A DNA stretch of 64,000 bases from Bradyrhizobium ottawaense (GCF_002278135.3 NZ_CP029425.2:6858001-6922000); one strand, 5' to 3'; numbered from the stretch's first letter, positions 16,510-26,475 are shown. Notes: generated by a model from the sequence alone, not told the origin. Translations and numbers: made by a program.

Positions 16510-16782
16510 TCAGCAACCGCGGCAAATATTCTTGAGCTTCGCGGCGGTTCGGGCTTCTTCCGCACGAAATGGATCTTTGTAACCTGACGATGGGTCGATG
16601 CCGGCTTCATCGGGCTTCCTGGTTCTTGGAGGAAATGCCGCATCGTAACAGGAAAGGCGCGCGCTGGTACTTTCGATCGCACGGCAGTTCGGCTCGGCGG
16701 CAAAAGCTGTTGGCGTGAATGTGCCCAGTGCGAATGCCAGCAAGAGCGCCGCGGTCCATGTGCCTGTTCGAACCATCCTCAT
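16510..16782 (-). CDS. Small secreted hypothetical protein with a Cys pair
   Basis: 90 residues from ATG 16782. A signal peptide (TWTAALLLAFALGTFTPTAFA) is followed by NCRAIESTSARLSCYDAAFP, in which the ARLxCYD pattern occurs in several small exported proteobacterial proteins. The tail ends KLKNICRGC. It is probably periplasmic, with C in NCRA and C in LSCYD able to form a disulfide. No named function. Confidence 0.6.
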   Translation of the reverse strand: MRMVRTGTWTAALLLAFALGTFTPTAFAAEPNCRAIESTSARLSCYDAAFPPRTRKPDEAGIDPSSGYKDPFRAEEARTAAKLKNICRGC

Positions 16783-16798
16783 GCTGAACACTCCATAG

Positions 16799-16993
16799 CT
16801 ATTTGGTTTTACTCGCCCAGGTGGGACGCTCGCCGGTCCAGGCCGGAAGAGCATCCCATTCGGACCAACGCATCCGGCGCTCCTCACCTCCGACCCTCAC
16901 GAAAACAAAGGGCGCATCGTCCCGGCCAGTCTTCGAACCAACGAAGATTGCCGGAACCCCGTAGGCATCCCTGATGATCGCCGTGTTTGCCAT
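16799..16993 (-). CDS. Small hypothetical protein, 64 residues
   Basis: It starts MANTAIIRDAYGVPAIFVGS and contains VFVRVGGEERRMRWSEWDALPAW. Three Trp residues and a compact beta-like pattern suggest a small folded domain. It lies 16 bases upstream of the secreted protein gene on the same strand, so the two may form an operon. No family is recognised. Confidence 0.5.
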   Translation of the reverse strand: MANTAIIRDAYGVPAIFVGSKTGRDDAPFVFVRVGGEERRMRWSEWDALPAWTGERPTWASKTK

Positions 16994-17071
16994 TTTGGGC
17001 TCCCGTTAGCTTGAACTGGCTCAACGCCGCGGTTTGCAGTTCTGACGCATGGTGATTGAACCGACTTGCCG

Positions 17072-17173
17072 CTACAAAATGGCCGTCACCGCAATCAGCA
17101 GCACGAGAAAGACCGGCACCAACAAAGGTGGTACGAGCCACTCACGAATGTCGAATTTGTCGAAATCTGACAT
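17072..17173 (-). CDS. Tiny single-pass membrane protein, 33 residues
   Basis: ATG 17173 to TAG 17072 encodes a protein that starts MSDFDKFDIREWLVPPLLVP and continues as one hydrophobic helix (VFLVLLIAVTAIL). A GAGAAGG ribosome site lies upstream. The charged N-terminus followed by one helix is typical of real small membrane proteins. It is short enough to be missed by usual gene calling. Confidence 0.6.
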   Translation of the reverse strand: MSDFDKFDIREWLVPPLLVPVFLVLLIAVTAIL

Positions 17174-17330
17174 CTGACCGCCTTCTCTTGGGTTGAGGCG
17201 GGAGCGCGAAGCTCTCAGTCACCGATAACGGCCACGTAGCGCACGGTGATGCGAACTGTGTAGCAGTCTTCTAATCAGTTAGCGAGATCAATCTCAGCCG
17301 CCTGGCACCCAATCGCCCAAGGCGATCACT

Positions 17331-18137
17331 CTACACAAGTTCATCAGTCCACACCTTGAAGCTGACGAGCGTGTTGGGTCCGAAAGTCTGGGCAATCGGA
17401 ACATCCGCCGCATCGCGGCCTTGTGCAATCAGGACGCGCCCAATTCGCGGAGTGTTGTTGCGTGCATCGAATGTGTACCAGCGACCGCCAAGATAGGCTT
17501 CGAACCAGCCTGCAAAGTCTCCGGGGGCGTGGGGCGGCGGGATGCCGATGTCGCCGAGATAGCCGGTGCAATAGCGCGCTGGAATGTTCAAGCAACGGCA
17601 GAATGCAATGGCAAGATGCGCATAGTCGCGACAGACGCCCTTGCCCTCGTTGAATACGTCCCAAGCCGTCATGGTGGCCCGCGCATGCTGGTAGCCGAAT
17701 GCGATGTGATTGTGCACGAAATCGCAGATCGCCTGGACCCGTGACCAACCCGGCGCCACGTTCTCGAACAGCTTCCATGCGATGTCAGAAAGCCGATCGG
17801 TTTCGCAGTAGCGGCTGCCAAGCAGATAGACGATGGTATCAGGTGGCAGATCCTGCACCGCGCATTGCGTGGCGGAAGGCACAATGACATCAGGCAGCCC
17901 GCTATCGCGCACTGTGCCGTTGGCGGAAAGACGCATGCGGCCGGCGGGCGCGACAAATCGATTGCACCAGTTTCCAAAGCCGTCGCGGTAGGGCGAGATC
18001 GGCACGGGAGGCTCGGTGATGAGATAATCCGGCACGATGATGTCGGATGCCCGGGTGAAATGCATACCGACGACAGCAATCAATGGTGTGACTTGCTGGA
18101 ATTCGTAGGTCATCTCGAAGCCAACCTGTATTTTCAT
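17331..18137 (-). CDS. Transglutaminase-like superfamily protein
   Basis: 268 residues from ATG 18137. The N-terminal half is a beta-rich domain; the C-terminal half is the transglutaminase core. The nucleophile is in NEGKGVCRDYAHLAIAFCR, and the Asp is in RWYTFDARNN. The segment that normally holds the catalytic His reads PGDFAGWFEAYL; the nearest His is in PPPHAPGDF, so the triad may be altered. Proteins of this type include peptidases and amidases. It stands alone, so its substrate is unknown. Confidence 0.82.
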   Translation of the reverse strand: MKIQVGFEMTYEFQQVTPLIAVVGMHFTRASDIIVPDYLITEPPVPISPYRDGFGNWCNRFVAPAGRMRLSANGTVRDSGLPDVIVPSATQCAVQDLPPDTIVYLLGSRYCETDRLSDIAWKLFENVAPGWSRVQAICDFVHNHIAFGYQHARATMTAWDVFNEGKGVCRDYAHLAIAFCRCLNIPARYCTGYLGDIGIPPPHAPGDFAGWFEAYLGGRWYTFDARNNTPRIGRVLIAQGRDAADVPIAQTFGPNTLVSFKVWTDELV

Positions 18138-18215
18138 GTTCAGGGCCTGCCTCGACTGCATTGACTCGAAATGGCTGCGGGGACGATCGCGTTGGCAACG
18201 GCGGCCGGCGGTCCG

Positions 18216-18389
18216 CTACTTCAAACTAGAGGCCTCCTTGGTGATGGCCGAGATTGAACTGCCAGACTTGCGAACGACGTTGGTAAATTGCTCATCCGAT
18301 AGCTTGAGCCGCCTGCGCAGGATCCTGACCTGCACTTTATCTCTTAAATCCAGCGAATTGCGGAAATGGGTCGGCTTTGGTCTGTTCAT
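18216..18389 (-). CDS. DUF3606-like small protein, 57 residues
   Basis: ATG 18389 to TAG 18216. The protein has the DUF3606 pattern: a short N-terminus, the DKVQVRILRRRLKLSDEQF segment that stands where most members have a Trp-rich 'YWxxxLGVS' stretch, and an 'L..V...G.S...I' end. Several rhizobial genomes carry many such genes, often stress-induced. An EcfG-like promoter lies about 115 bases upstream (18505-18529). Function unknown. Confidence 0.6.
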   Translation of the reverse strand: MNRPKPTHFRNSLDLRDKVQVRILRRRLKLSDEQFTNVVRKSGSSISAITKEASSLK

Positions 18390-18504
18390 ATGTTTCTTTC
18401 GCGATGAGGGGATGGACTAGATCGCGCGACCAGGCGGGCGTTACGCCGCTCCTGCTGCGACGGCGACTGTCCGCTGCTCACGAAGATTTTGTCTCCGTCA
18501 AGCC

Positions 18505-18529
18505 AACATTCGCCAGGGAGCGACGTTCC
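18505..18529 (-). promoter_or_regulatory. EcfG-type promoter candidate for the DUF3606-like gene
   Basis: On the minus strand, GGAAC-N17-GTT fits the general-stress consensus except for the base before GTT. It is about 115 bases from the DUF3606-like start. Confidence 0.4.
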
Positions 18530-18584
18530 TCCGTTTTTAGGATTATCTGGTCGTGAGCGGAGGGGCAGATACGCACGAGCCAGC

Positions 18585-19808
18585 TCAACGACGCGGAGCC
18601 CCGTAAGTCGGCGGCGGTGCCTGCACCGTCGGCGCAGCGGCGGCGAACAGCTCATCCTTGCTGCCGGTCAGCGGCGGATAGATGCGCTTGCGGTTGATGA
18701 TGTTCTTGGTCGCCTTCGCAGCCTGACCGGTCGCCTTGACCTCGCGATCCCAGCCCTCGGTATAGAGCGCGCCCCAGCCGCCGAGATCGAGCACGGTCAC
18801 GTACCAGTCGATCCGCAGCGGCAACATCGGCAGGCCGGCGAGATCGGCGACCACGTTGTGGCCGGCGAAACGACCCATGGGACGCGCGAACTGGCAGGAC
18901 ATCACGGTCGGATGCAGCCCGTCGACCACGCTGGAGGCGACGTCGCCGGCCGCGAACACGCCACCGACATCGGCAACCCGCATGAAGGGATCGACCAGCA
19001 GGCGCCCGAGCCGGTCGCGGGCGTCCGGAAAGCGCGCCGCCAGAGGGCTCGCACGCATCCCGGCACACCAGATCACCGTCTGCGCCGGAATGAACTCGCC
19101 GGAGCTCAAGCGAATGCCGGCGGCCTCGACCGAGACGACGCGCACGCCGAGACGCGTCTCGACGTCGAGCGCGGCCAACGCCGTCTCGATGATGGGACGC
19201 GCCAGCGCGCCGATGGTGGCGCCGACCGCGGGATTGGGATCGACCAGGATGATGCGGCGGCTGCCGGCGATGCCTGCCCGCGCCAGCCTGTCGGGCATCT
19301 CGGCTGCGACCTCGATGCCGGTAAAGCCGGCACCGACCACCACGACGGTCGACCGCCCCGGCGCGGGCGCGCTGCGGCCGAGCGAGGCGAGATGGTCCTC
19401 GAGGCGGAGCGCCGCAACATAGGTATCGACATCGAAGGCGTGCTCGGCGAGGCCTGGTATGTCGGGACGCATCACCTCGCTGCCGAGCGCCAGCACCAGG
19501 CGGTCATAGGCCAGCGTCCGCTCGCCGCTGCTCGTGACCAGCGAAATCTCGCGCCAGACCGGATCGATGGCTTCGACCTCGCCGATCTCGTGACGGACAC
19601 CGACGGGATCGAGCAGCTTCGGCAACGGTATCGCGACCTCGCGGAGATCGACCTCGTAATTGCGCACCCGGATGTTGTGATAGGGATTGCGATCGATCAC
19701 GCAGATCTCGATGTCGCTGACAGCACCGATCTCGTCGCGCTTGCGCGCGGCACCGATGGCCGCCCACAGGCCTGCAAATCCGGCGCCGAGCACGACGATA
19801 CGCGCCAT
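18585..19808 (-). CDS. FAD-dependent pyridine nucleotide oxidoreductase, NDH-2-like
   Basis: 407 residues from ATG 19808. The FAD dinucleotide-binding motif is at the N-terminus (MARIVVLGAGFAGLWAA). A second Rossmann motif for NAD(P)H follows near residue 150 (VVVVGAGFTGIEVAAEM). A GGVFAAGDVA segment near the C-terminal third binds the flavin. This layout fits type II NADH dehydrogenase and related quinone reductases, which pass electrons from NADH to quinone at the membrane without pumping. The membrane-binding C-terminal helix is not obvious, so a soluble reductase is possible. It neighbours a convergently placed small gene and an AraC gene on the same strand. Confidence 0.85.
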   Translation of the reverse strand: MARIVVLGAGFAGLWAAIGAARKRDEIGAVSDIEICVIDRNPYHNIRVRNYEVDLREVAIPLPKLLDPVGVRHEIGEVEAIDPVWREISLVTSSGERTLAYDRLVLALGSEVMRPDIPGLAEHAFDVDTYVAALRLEDHLASLGRSAPAPGRSTVVVVGAGFTGIEVAAEMPDRLARAGIAGSRRIILVDPNPAVGATIGALARPIIETALAALDVETRLGVRVVSVEAAGIRLSSGEFIPAQTVIWCAGMRASPLAARFPDARDRLGRLLVDPFMRVADVGGVFAAGDVASSVVDGLHPTVMSCQFARPMGRFAGHNVVADLAGLPMLPLRIDWYVTVLDLGGWGALYTEGWDREVKATGQAAKATKNIINRKRIYPPLTGSKDELFAAAAPTVQAPPPTYGAPRR

Positions 19809-19940
19809 GTCCGTTGACTGCACTTTCCCAATGGAACGACGAGCGAACAACAAGCGATCGAGCGGTCTACCCGCACAGGTAGATATAGCTCATCGCCGCC
19901 AACGGGCCAACCGTGATCCGCAGAACGAAACCGGTGCGCC

Positions 19941-20900
19941 TCACGCCTCGCGCAATTCCGACGGTGTCGCGCCAAAGCGCTTGCGGAATGCACGGTTGAA
20001 ATAGGACAAATCGGAAAAGCCCGAGGAATGTGCGATGTCGCTGATCTTGCGCGTCCTGGCGCGGGGATCGCCGAGCAGCTTGCGTGCCTGCAGCAGGCGC
20101 TGCTCCAGCACGAATTCGGTGAAGGTCGTGCCGGCCTGCTCGAACAGGCGTTGCGCCTGGCGCGGGCTGAGGCCCGAGCGCGTCGCGACCTCGGACAGGC
20201 AGAGATCGTTGCGGCCGAGCGCGGCCATCACATCGGCGCGCATGAGGTCGAGGCGCGCCGCCGCATGGCCGCGGCCGCGCGCAAGGCTGGCATGCTCGGC
20301 ATCGGTGCCGAGCAGGAGGCCGACGAGATCGACCATATGCTGCGCGGTCAGGCGCTGGCCCACCGCGTCGAGATGCGGCGCGTGATTGGCAGCGAGCGCG
20401 TGGTAGCGGAAGATGGTCTCTGCGACGGCACCGTCGCTGAGCACTTGCGACAGCTTGTCCTCGGCACGCGGACTGATGTCGAGCAACGCGCGGCGCGGCA
20501 TGCGGATGGTGGTGAAGCGGTTTTCATCGGTGTGACCGACGGTGCCGGTGATGCTCATGTCGACGAGCACCATTTGCGCGGGCGCAAGCTCCACGGTGTG
20601 GCCGTTCTGCCCGACACGCACGAGGCCGGCATGTGCGGCGATCAGCACGAGGTCGTCGCTGCCGTCGGCAAGGTGGCTCTGGGTGCGGGAATATTGCGCG
20701 GAGGCGCCTTCCGGAATGGCGAGCGCGATGTTGTCGACCACGCTGATCTGGAGCCGGCAATCGATGCTGTCGCCATGACTCGGCCCGATATCGAGGCCGC
20801 AGGCCCCGAAAGCCCGCTCGCGCCAATGTTCGAACGCAGGGCCGTGCGGCAGTCCCGTGTATTGGTGAACGAAGATGCCGGACGTTTTCGCTGCATCCAT
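19941..20900 (-). CDS. AraC-family transcriptional regulator
   Basis: 319 residues. The C-terminal 100 residues hold two helix-turn-helix motifs: LSEVATRSGLSPRQAQRLFE and ISDIAHSSGFSDLSYFNRAF, followed by the RKRFGATPSELR end typical of AraC proteins. The N-terminal 200 residues resemble the AraC-binding-like domain found in regulators of aromatic and other catabolic genes. It lies 130 bases upstream of the flavoprotein gene on the same strand and may control it. Confidence 0.92.
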   Translation of the reverse strand: MDAAKTSGIFVHQYTGLPHGPAFEHWRERAFGACGLDIGPSHGDSIDCRLQISVVDNIALAIPEGASAQYSRTQSHLADGSDDLVLIAAHAGLVRVGQNGHTVELAPAQMVLVDMSITGTVGHTDENRFTTIRMPRRALLDISPRAEDKLSQVLSDGAVAETIFRYHALAANHAPHLDAVGQRLTAQHMVDLVGLLLGTDAEHASLARGRGHAAARLDLMRADVMAALGRNDLCLSEVATRSGLSPRQAQRLFEQAGTTFTEFVLEQRLLQARKLLGDPRARTRKISDIAHSSGFSDLSYFNRAFRKRFGATPSELREA

Positions 20901-21074
20901 CTGATTTCTAGCCCCTCTCCGGCGTCACGATCGGCGGCGCCGACTGCAAATTCCGGGGATTTGACGCCGCAAATTGCGGCGAGGTTCAAATCGGGGGCGG
21001 ATTCAGGCAGACTTGTCGGGATGCGACGGCGAAGCGGACCCTGACGACAGGGTCGTAGCCCGCATGAACGGCAC

Positions 21075-22124
21075 CTATTTCTTCGCGGGCGCCTGCGGCT
21101 GGGACGGCGGCACGGTCTCGATCAGCTTGCCGGAAAACACCGGGGCCGAGGTCGGCCGGCCGTCGGGCGAGCCGCCGGCCTGCTCGACGGTGACCGCGTA
21201 GGTCGCGCCGTTGACGACGTCGGCATCATAGGAGGCGAGCAGCGGACGCGCGGTGAATTCGCCCGCGCCGATCACGCCGAGCGAGCGCGGGCGCGGCAGC
21301 TTGTCGGAGATCAGCCAGAGCTCGAAGCTCTTGCCGGGCTCCGGCGTCGCGCCGACCTTGCGCACCGTGAAATTCCGCGTCGCGCCGTCGATGGTGAGGA
21401 TGAAGGCGGGGCCACCGCCCTGGCCCTGCAGCAGCGCGACATATTGCGCCGCGGCGGCGAGCGGTGCGGCCGGTGTCTTCACTTCCACCGTCTGGATGCG
21501 CGGCGCCGGACGTAAAGCCCCCGGCAGCGCGTCGGGCAGGAAGATCTGAAGCGATAGCGTCACCAGCAGCGCAGCCGCGAGCGCACCGACCGCGGATGCG
21601 ATCGAGCGCCAGCGCTTCACGCGGCCCTCGAGACGGATCACGTTGGTGTCGTCGGCGATGGGCACCTGCGGCGTCCGGACGACCTCAGGATCGGGCGCAT
21701 GGACCTGCGGCATGAACACCGGCGCGATGTCGGGTATCACATCGGATCCGGAGCGCATCGGCTCGGGCTGCTCTGCTTCGGGAGGCTGCGGCTCCGGTTG
21801 CGGTCCCTGCTCCAGCGGCGCTTCCGGCGGCGCGGCCTCGACGGGCGGGATTGGCGGCGGTACGATTTCGGCCAGAACAGGCGGCTGCTGCGCAAGCGCC
21901 GTGCGCGCGATCTCGGACCTGATGTTCTCCCACACGATCGGACGCGGCTCGACCGAGCCGACCATCTGGTTGAGGGCGCCGAGCCGATAGGCCCAGGCCT
22001 GCACGATGTCGGCGAACGCCGGGTCCACCGCCATCATGGTCTCGACCTGCGCGCGCTCATCGGCCTCGAGGGTGCCGAGCGCATATTCCGCGGCGAGCGC
22101 GATATGGTCCTCCGAGTAGGCCAT
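21075..22124 (-). CDS. Anti-sigma factor of the RskA type
   Basis: 349 residues from the second ATG of MMAYSED. The N-terminus has the anti-sigma pattern HIALAAEYALGTLEADERAQVE, although the His-Cys zinc site is not complete (no HxxxC is seen). Residues 105-150 are rich in Pro and Glu. One membrane segment lies near residue 180 (AVGALAAALLVTLSLQIFL). The outer part is an RskA C-terminal domain (FILTIDGATRNFTVRKVG). It would hold the ECF sigma factor encoded 37 bases upstream and release it on an envelope signal. Confidence 0.85.
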   Translation of the reverse strand: MAYSEDHIALAAEYALGTLEADERAQVETMMAVDPAFADIVQAWAYRLGALNQMVGSVEPRPIVWENIRSEIARTALAQQPPVLAEIVPPPIPPVEAAPPEAPLEQGPQPEPQPPEAEQPEPMRSGSDVIPDIAPVFMPQVHAPDPEVVRTPQVPIADDTNVIRLEGRVKRWRSIASAVGALAAALLVTLSLQIFLPDALPGALRPAPRIQTVEVKTPAAPLAAAAQYVALLQGQGGGPAFILTIDGATRNFTVRKVGATPEPGKSFELWLISDKLPRPRSLGVIGAGEFTARPLLASYDADVVNGATYAVTVEQAGGSPDGRPTSAPVFSGKLIETVPPSQPQAPAKK

Positions 22125-22161
22125 CACATGCAGTCCAGAACCACCCTCACAGTATAAACCC

Positions 22162-22707
22162 TCATAGTCCGAGGCACTCCCGGATATCCAACATGCTGCG
22201 CCGGAGCCACGTCTTCACCGTGTTGACGGGAGCGGCGAATTTCTCCGCCAATTGCTCGCGGCTCCAGCCGTTGTAATAGGCGAGAAGCACGAGCCGCTGA
22301 CGGTCCGGCTCGAGCCGGCCGACGCATTCCAGCAGCCGCTTCAACTCTTCGGTCATCTCCCGGCGCGCCAGCGGATCGGGGCTGTCGGCCGCGACCTCCA
22401 TCGCCTGAGGCTCTTCCTCGATCGAGACCTCAGACTTCTTGCGCACGATGTCGATCGCACGGTTGCGCGCAATCGAGGCCATCCACGTGATCGGCGACGA
22501 CAGCGCCGGATTGAACCCGCCGGCACCGTTCCAGATCTTGACGTAGGTCTCCTGAATGACCTCCTCTGCGAGATCCTGTCGGCGCAAGATACGGAGCACG
22601 ACGCCATAGAGTTTCGCGCGCGTGGCGGCGTAGAGGCGCTCGAACGCAGCCTGATCGCCCTTCGCCACCGCCTCGATCAACCCGACCAGCTCTGCTGGCG
22701 TCAGCAT
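22162..22707 (-). CDS. ECF-type RNA polymerase sigma factor
   Basis: 181 residues. Region 2 is seen as AFERLYAATRAKLYGVVLRI and DLAEEVIQETYVKIW, then WMASIARNRAIDIVRKK. Region 4 is ERLVLLAYYNGWSREQLAEKF-like with the recognition helix in VNTVKTWLRRSMLDIRECL. It resembles SigK-type ECF factors paired with RskA anti-sigma factors, and such a gene follows. Its start region overlaps no other gene. Target promoters are not evident in the window. Confidence 0.92.
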   Translation of the reverse strand: MLTPAELVGLIEAVAKGDQAAFERLYAATRAKLYGVVLRILRRQDLAEEVIQETYVKIWNGAGGFNPALSSPITWMASIARNRAIDIVRKKSEVSIEEEPQAMEVAADSPDPLARREMTEELKRLLECVGRLEPDRQRLVLLAYYNGWSREQLAEKFAAPVNTVKTWLRRSMLDIRECLGL

Positions 22708-22826
22708 TCAGCCCCCCGACACGCGGGCCATCGCGTTCCGCGCAGGCCCCGGCACTTCGCTACCATAGCGCGCGGCCAAGCCGTCCACCAAGGGGTGCGG
22801 CGCCGCACTGTGGATAGCACATGCGA

Positions 22827-22853
22827 AAACCCGGACCTTGCGGGTCCGGGTTT
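22827..22853 (-). terminator. Intrinsic terminator after fliJ
   Basis: On the minus strand, AAACCCGGACC and GGTCCGGGTTT form a perfect 11-bp stem with a 5-base loop and a short T-tract, 36 bases after the fliJ stop codon. Confidence 0.85.
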
Positions 22854-22888
22854 GGCAATAATTCCAGGATGGTCTGGCGGCTAGCGGC

Positions 22889-23308
22889 TCAGGCGACGGC
22901 GCCGATGCGGGCGCGCATCAGGCCGATGCTGTCGAGATCGGCCTGCTCGCGGGCATTTTCCTCGGCGCGCTCGCGGGCCTGGTCGCGCTCGTCCAGGAGC
23001 TCGACCTTCTTGAGCTCCTCGAAGGCCTCGGCCAGCGCGGCCTTGGCTTCGTCGAGCTGGCCCTTGAGCTCGTCCGCCGAGCGGGTCAGGTTCTCGCGGC
23101 GCTGAATGGCGGCCTTGGCATAGGTCGGATAGGCGAAGTGCGAGGGATCGTTGATCCCGGCTCGCTCCTGCTCGGTCGTGATCTCGCGCTCGAGATCGGT
23201 CGACATCCGCTGGAAGTCGGCGATCATGGTCTCGATCTGGGTGACCCGGCGGCGCTTCTCATCGACCTGAAACTTCTTCAGGCGGATGAGGGTATCTCGT
23301 GACTTCAT
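22889..23308 (-). CDS. fliJ: Flagellar export chaperone/ATPase cofactor FliJ
   Basis: A 139-residue protein predicted to be almost wholly a two-helix coiled coil. It starts MKSRDTLIRLKKFQVDEKRR, characteristic of FliJ, and continues with heptads through ELKGQLDEAKAALAEAFEEL. FliJ sits in the FliI ATPase ring, like the gamma subunit of F1, and couples it to FlhA. It lies 121 bases downstream of fliI on the same strand and ends at a strong terminator. Confidence 0.93.
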   Translation of the reverse strand: MKSRDTLIRLKKFQVDEKRRRVTQIETMIADFQRMSTDLEREITTEQERAGINDPSHFAYPTYAKAAIQRRENLTRSADELKGQLDEAKAALAEAFEELKKVELLDERDQARERAEENAREQADLDSIGLMRARIGAVA

Positions 23309-23429
23309 CGACTCGTACTCCCCAGAAGTCCCCTCGCTGCACGTGGGACGTCACCGGTCTCCCCACAGGCCCAACAGGGGCCAAGACCGGCTCTGCTACT
23401 CTGTGGGATGGGATGATGACCTGACAAAG

Positions 23430-24755
23430 TTAGCGTTCCGTTTCCAAATTACCGAGGATTTGCGCCAATTGGCGATACCCGTCCGCCAGAGACGCATTTT
23501 CGTCCTTGCGCTGGCGCAGGAACGCCTCGAGCGGTTCGTGCAGGCGGATCGCCTCGTCGACCTCGGGGCTGGAGCCGGCCCGGTAGGCGCCGAGCCGGAT
23601 CAATTCCTCCATGTCGGCATAGGTCGCCATCACCGCCCGCGCCTTCTGGATGGTCGGCCAGAACTGCGGGTCGGCCGATTTCGGCATGGTGCGGGAGACG
23701 GATTTGAGGATGTTGATGGCGGGGTAGCGGCCGCGCTCGGCGATCGAGCGCTGCATCACGATGTGGCCGTCGAGGATGCCGCGGACGGCATCCGCAATCG
23801 GCTCATTATGGTCGTCGCCGTCGACCAGCACCGTGAAGATCGCGGTGATGGCGCCCTCCCCCAGGCCCGGTCCGGCGCGCTCCAGCAGCTTCGGCAGCTC
23901 GGTGAAGACGGTCGGCGTGTAGCCCTTGGCCGTCGGCGGCTCGCCGGCGGACAGGCCGATCTCGCGCTGGGCCATGGCAAAGCGCGTCACCGAGTCCATC
24001 AGGCAGAGCACGTCCTGATCCTCGTCGCGGAAATATTCGGCGACCGCGAGCGTGAGATACGCCGCCTGGCGGCGCATCAGCGCCGGCTCGTCGGAGGTTG
24101 CGACCACCACGACCGAACGCGCGAGGCCCTCCTCGCCGAGGTCGTCCTGGAGGAATTCCTGAACCTCGCGGCCGCGTTCGCCGATCAGCCCGATGACGCT
24201 GACCGCGGCATCGACGTTGCGCGCGAGCATCGACAGCAGCACCGATTTGCCGACGCCGGACCCTGCGAAGATGCCCATGCGCTGGCCGCGGCAGCAGGTG
24301 AGGAAGGTGTTCATCGCGCGCACGCCGAGATCGAGCGGGGCGCCGACACGCTTGCGCGAATGCGCCGGGGGCGGCGCATTGCGGAACGGCATCGGCGAGG
24401 CGCCCTGCGGCAGCGGTCCCTTGCCGTCGATCGGCTCGCCCAGCGCGTTGACGACGCGGCCGAGCCAGGCCGACGACGGCCGCACCAGATTGGCGGCATT
24501 GGCGATGACGGCCTTGCAGCCGCGACGCACGCCGTCGAGGCCGGCGAACGGCATCACGACAGCATTGTTGCCGGAGAAGCCGATCACCTCGCAGGGAATC
24601 GAACGGTTGGCGCCGGTCTCGATCACCAGCCGCGCGCCGACCGACATCGCATGAATCGGGCCGGCCACCTCGACCATCAGGCCGCGGACACCGACGACGC
24701 GGCCATAGATATTGATGCCGTCGATGTCGCCGATCTGTTCGGCAAGCGCCTTCAT
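23430..24755 (-). CDS. fliI: Flagellum-specific ATPase FliI
   Basis: 441 residues with F1-beta-like architecture. A beta-barrel occupies about residues 1-100 and the Walker A is AGSGVGKS at 164-171. A Walker B-type segment is [19 protein letters not shown], and the family motif [14 protein letters not shown] follows. FliI powers export of flagellar subunits with FliJ and FlhA. The gene heads a fliI-fliJ operon divergent from ctrA. A CtrA-like box lies in the shared intergenic region. Confidence 0.96.
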   Translation of the reverse strand: MKALAEQIGDIDGINIYGRVVGVRGLMVEVAGPIHAMSVGARLVIETGANRSIPCEVIGFSGNNAVVMPFAGLDGVRRGCKAVIANAANLVRPSSAWLGRVVNALGEPIDGKGPLPQGASPMPFRNAPPPAHSRKRVGAPLDLGVRAMNTFLTCCRGQRMGIFAGSGVGKSVLLSMLARNVDAAVSVIGLIGERGREVQEFLQDDLGEEGLARSVVVVATSDEPALMRRQAAYLTLAVAEYFRDEDQDVLCLMDSVTRFAMAQREIGLSAGEPPTAKGYTPTVFTELPKLLERAGPGLGEGAITAIFTVLVDGDDHNEPIADAVRGILDGHIVMQRSIAERGRYPAINILKSVSRTMPKSADPQFWPTIQKARAVMATYADMEELIRLGAYRAGSSPEVDEAIRLHEPLEAFLRQRKDENASLADGYRQLAQILGNLETER

Positions 24756-24865
24756 AAGAGAGCCTTCATTAAGGACCGCGCCTTGGTCATCCCCAGGGTC
24801 GCCCTTTGCGATCCCCGGGACTTCACGGTGAAAACCTTAAGTTTCGCCATATTTCTGAACGGCGC

Positions 24866-24881
24866 TTAACTTCGTGTTTAC
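24866..24881. promoter_or_regulatory. CtrA-like box between fliI and ctrA
   Basis: TTAA-N7-TTTAC differs from TTAA-N7-TTAAC at one base. It is about 110 bases from the fliI start and 315 bases from ctrA, so it could serve either gene. Confidence 0.4.
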
Positions 24882-24924
24882 CCGCATCATTAATCATTGC
24901 GTCACTGTCTTTGTGACTGAGCGT

Positions 24925-25116
24925 GACTCCCCTTCAGAAGAAGGCTGAGTCGCGGGAGTCGGTTAGGCCCGTCTCTTAAAGTGGAACTTGAACTGAGCTG
25001 GGTGACGAAAGCTGCTTCGCGCACAGGACCTTAGGGCGATTCGACAAAAATTGCACCCGGGGGACTTGCGTTCCAGAATCAGGATTTGTTAACCATCTGT
25101 TGTCAGGATCCGAATC
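24925..25116. promoter_or_regulatory. Cluster of six GANTC (CcrM) methylation sites in the ctrA promoter
   Basis: GANTC sites occur at 24925, 24947, 24956, 25038, 25076 and 25112. Six in 192 bases is far more than the one per 256 expected for equal base use. In alphaproteobacteria CcrM methylates these sites, and their state can tie ctrA transcription to replication. Confidence 0.65.
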
Positions 25117-25195
25117 AGTTGTTCAAAGGCGTTTTGTTGAGTGCCGCGAATGCGGCCGACCTGACGCCCAGGAGCGGCGACTATGGGGAACTGGC

Positions 25196-25897
<702 letters not shown>

Positions 25898-25949
25898 TCT
25901 TCTGGGTTTACGTCGCGGGCCCCTTTCGGGCTCGCTCCTCCCAGCCTGG

Positions 25950-25980
25950 ACCCCGCCGCAAATGGCGGGGTTTTGTTTTT
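25950..25980 (+). terminator. Intrinsic terminator of ctrA
   Basis: ACCCCGCC, a 6-base loop and GGCGGGGT are followed by TTTGTTTTT. This is a textbook Rho-independent terminator, 53 bases after ctrA. Confidence 0.93.
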
Positions 25981-26070
25981 TGGGGACGTGAAGGCGGCTT
26001 CGTCGCCGTCCCGCCATTGAACCGCTATGCTTCCCCCGCCGACGAATGGTCGCTGCACGATGGGGGAACG

Positions 26071-26475
26071 ATGATCCTGCAATCACTGGCCGGCCTGCCC
26101 GCCTTCCTGGTCTATTTCTGCACCGGGCTGATCGCGATCGTGGCGTATCTGTTCGTCTATACCCGCATCACCGCGCATAACGAGTTCCAGCTGATCCGCG
26201 ACAACGAGCCCGCCGCGGCGATCGCGCTCGGCCTCAGCCTGCTCGGCTTCGTGGCGCCGCTGGTCAGCGCCATCGCGCATTCGGCCAATGTGCTGGACTG
26301 CCTGATCTGGGCGACGATCGCGCTGGTCGTGCAGATCATCGTGTTCTTTCTCGTGAGAGTGCCGGTGCCGAAGCTGTCGGAGCGGATCGCCGCCGGCGAG
26401 CTTGCGCCCGCGATCTGGCTCGGGCTGTCCTCGCTCGCCGCGGGCCTGCTCAACGCCGCCAGCATGATCTATTGA
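26071..26475 (+). CDS. DUF350 (YjfL-like) membrane protein
   Basis: 134 residues from ATG 26071, which follows a GGGGGA site. Four predicted membrane helices are present: FLVYFCTGLIAIVAYLFVY, then AIALGLSLLGFVAPLVSAI, then LIWATIALVVQIIVFFLV, then a final small helix. The paired pattern 'DNEPAAAIALG' is the DUF350 signature. In enterobacteria, yjfL sits with yjfM and yjfC, and the next two genes here mirror that order, which supports a conserved envelope-related module. Confidence 0.85.
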   Translation: MILQSLAGLPAFLVYFCTGLIAIVAYLFVYTRITAHNEFQLIRDNEPAAAIALGLSLLGFVAPLVSAIAHSANVLDCLIWATIALVVQIIVFFLVRVPVPKLSERIAAGELAPAIWLGLSSLAAGLLNAASMIY

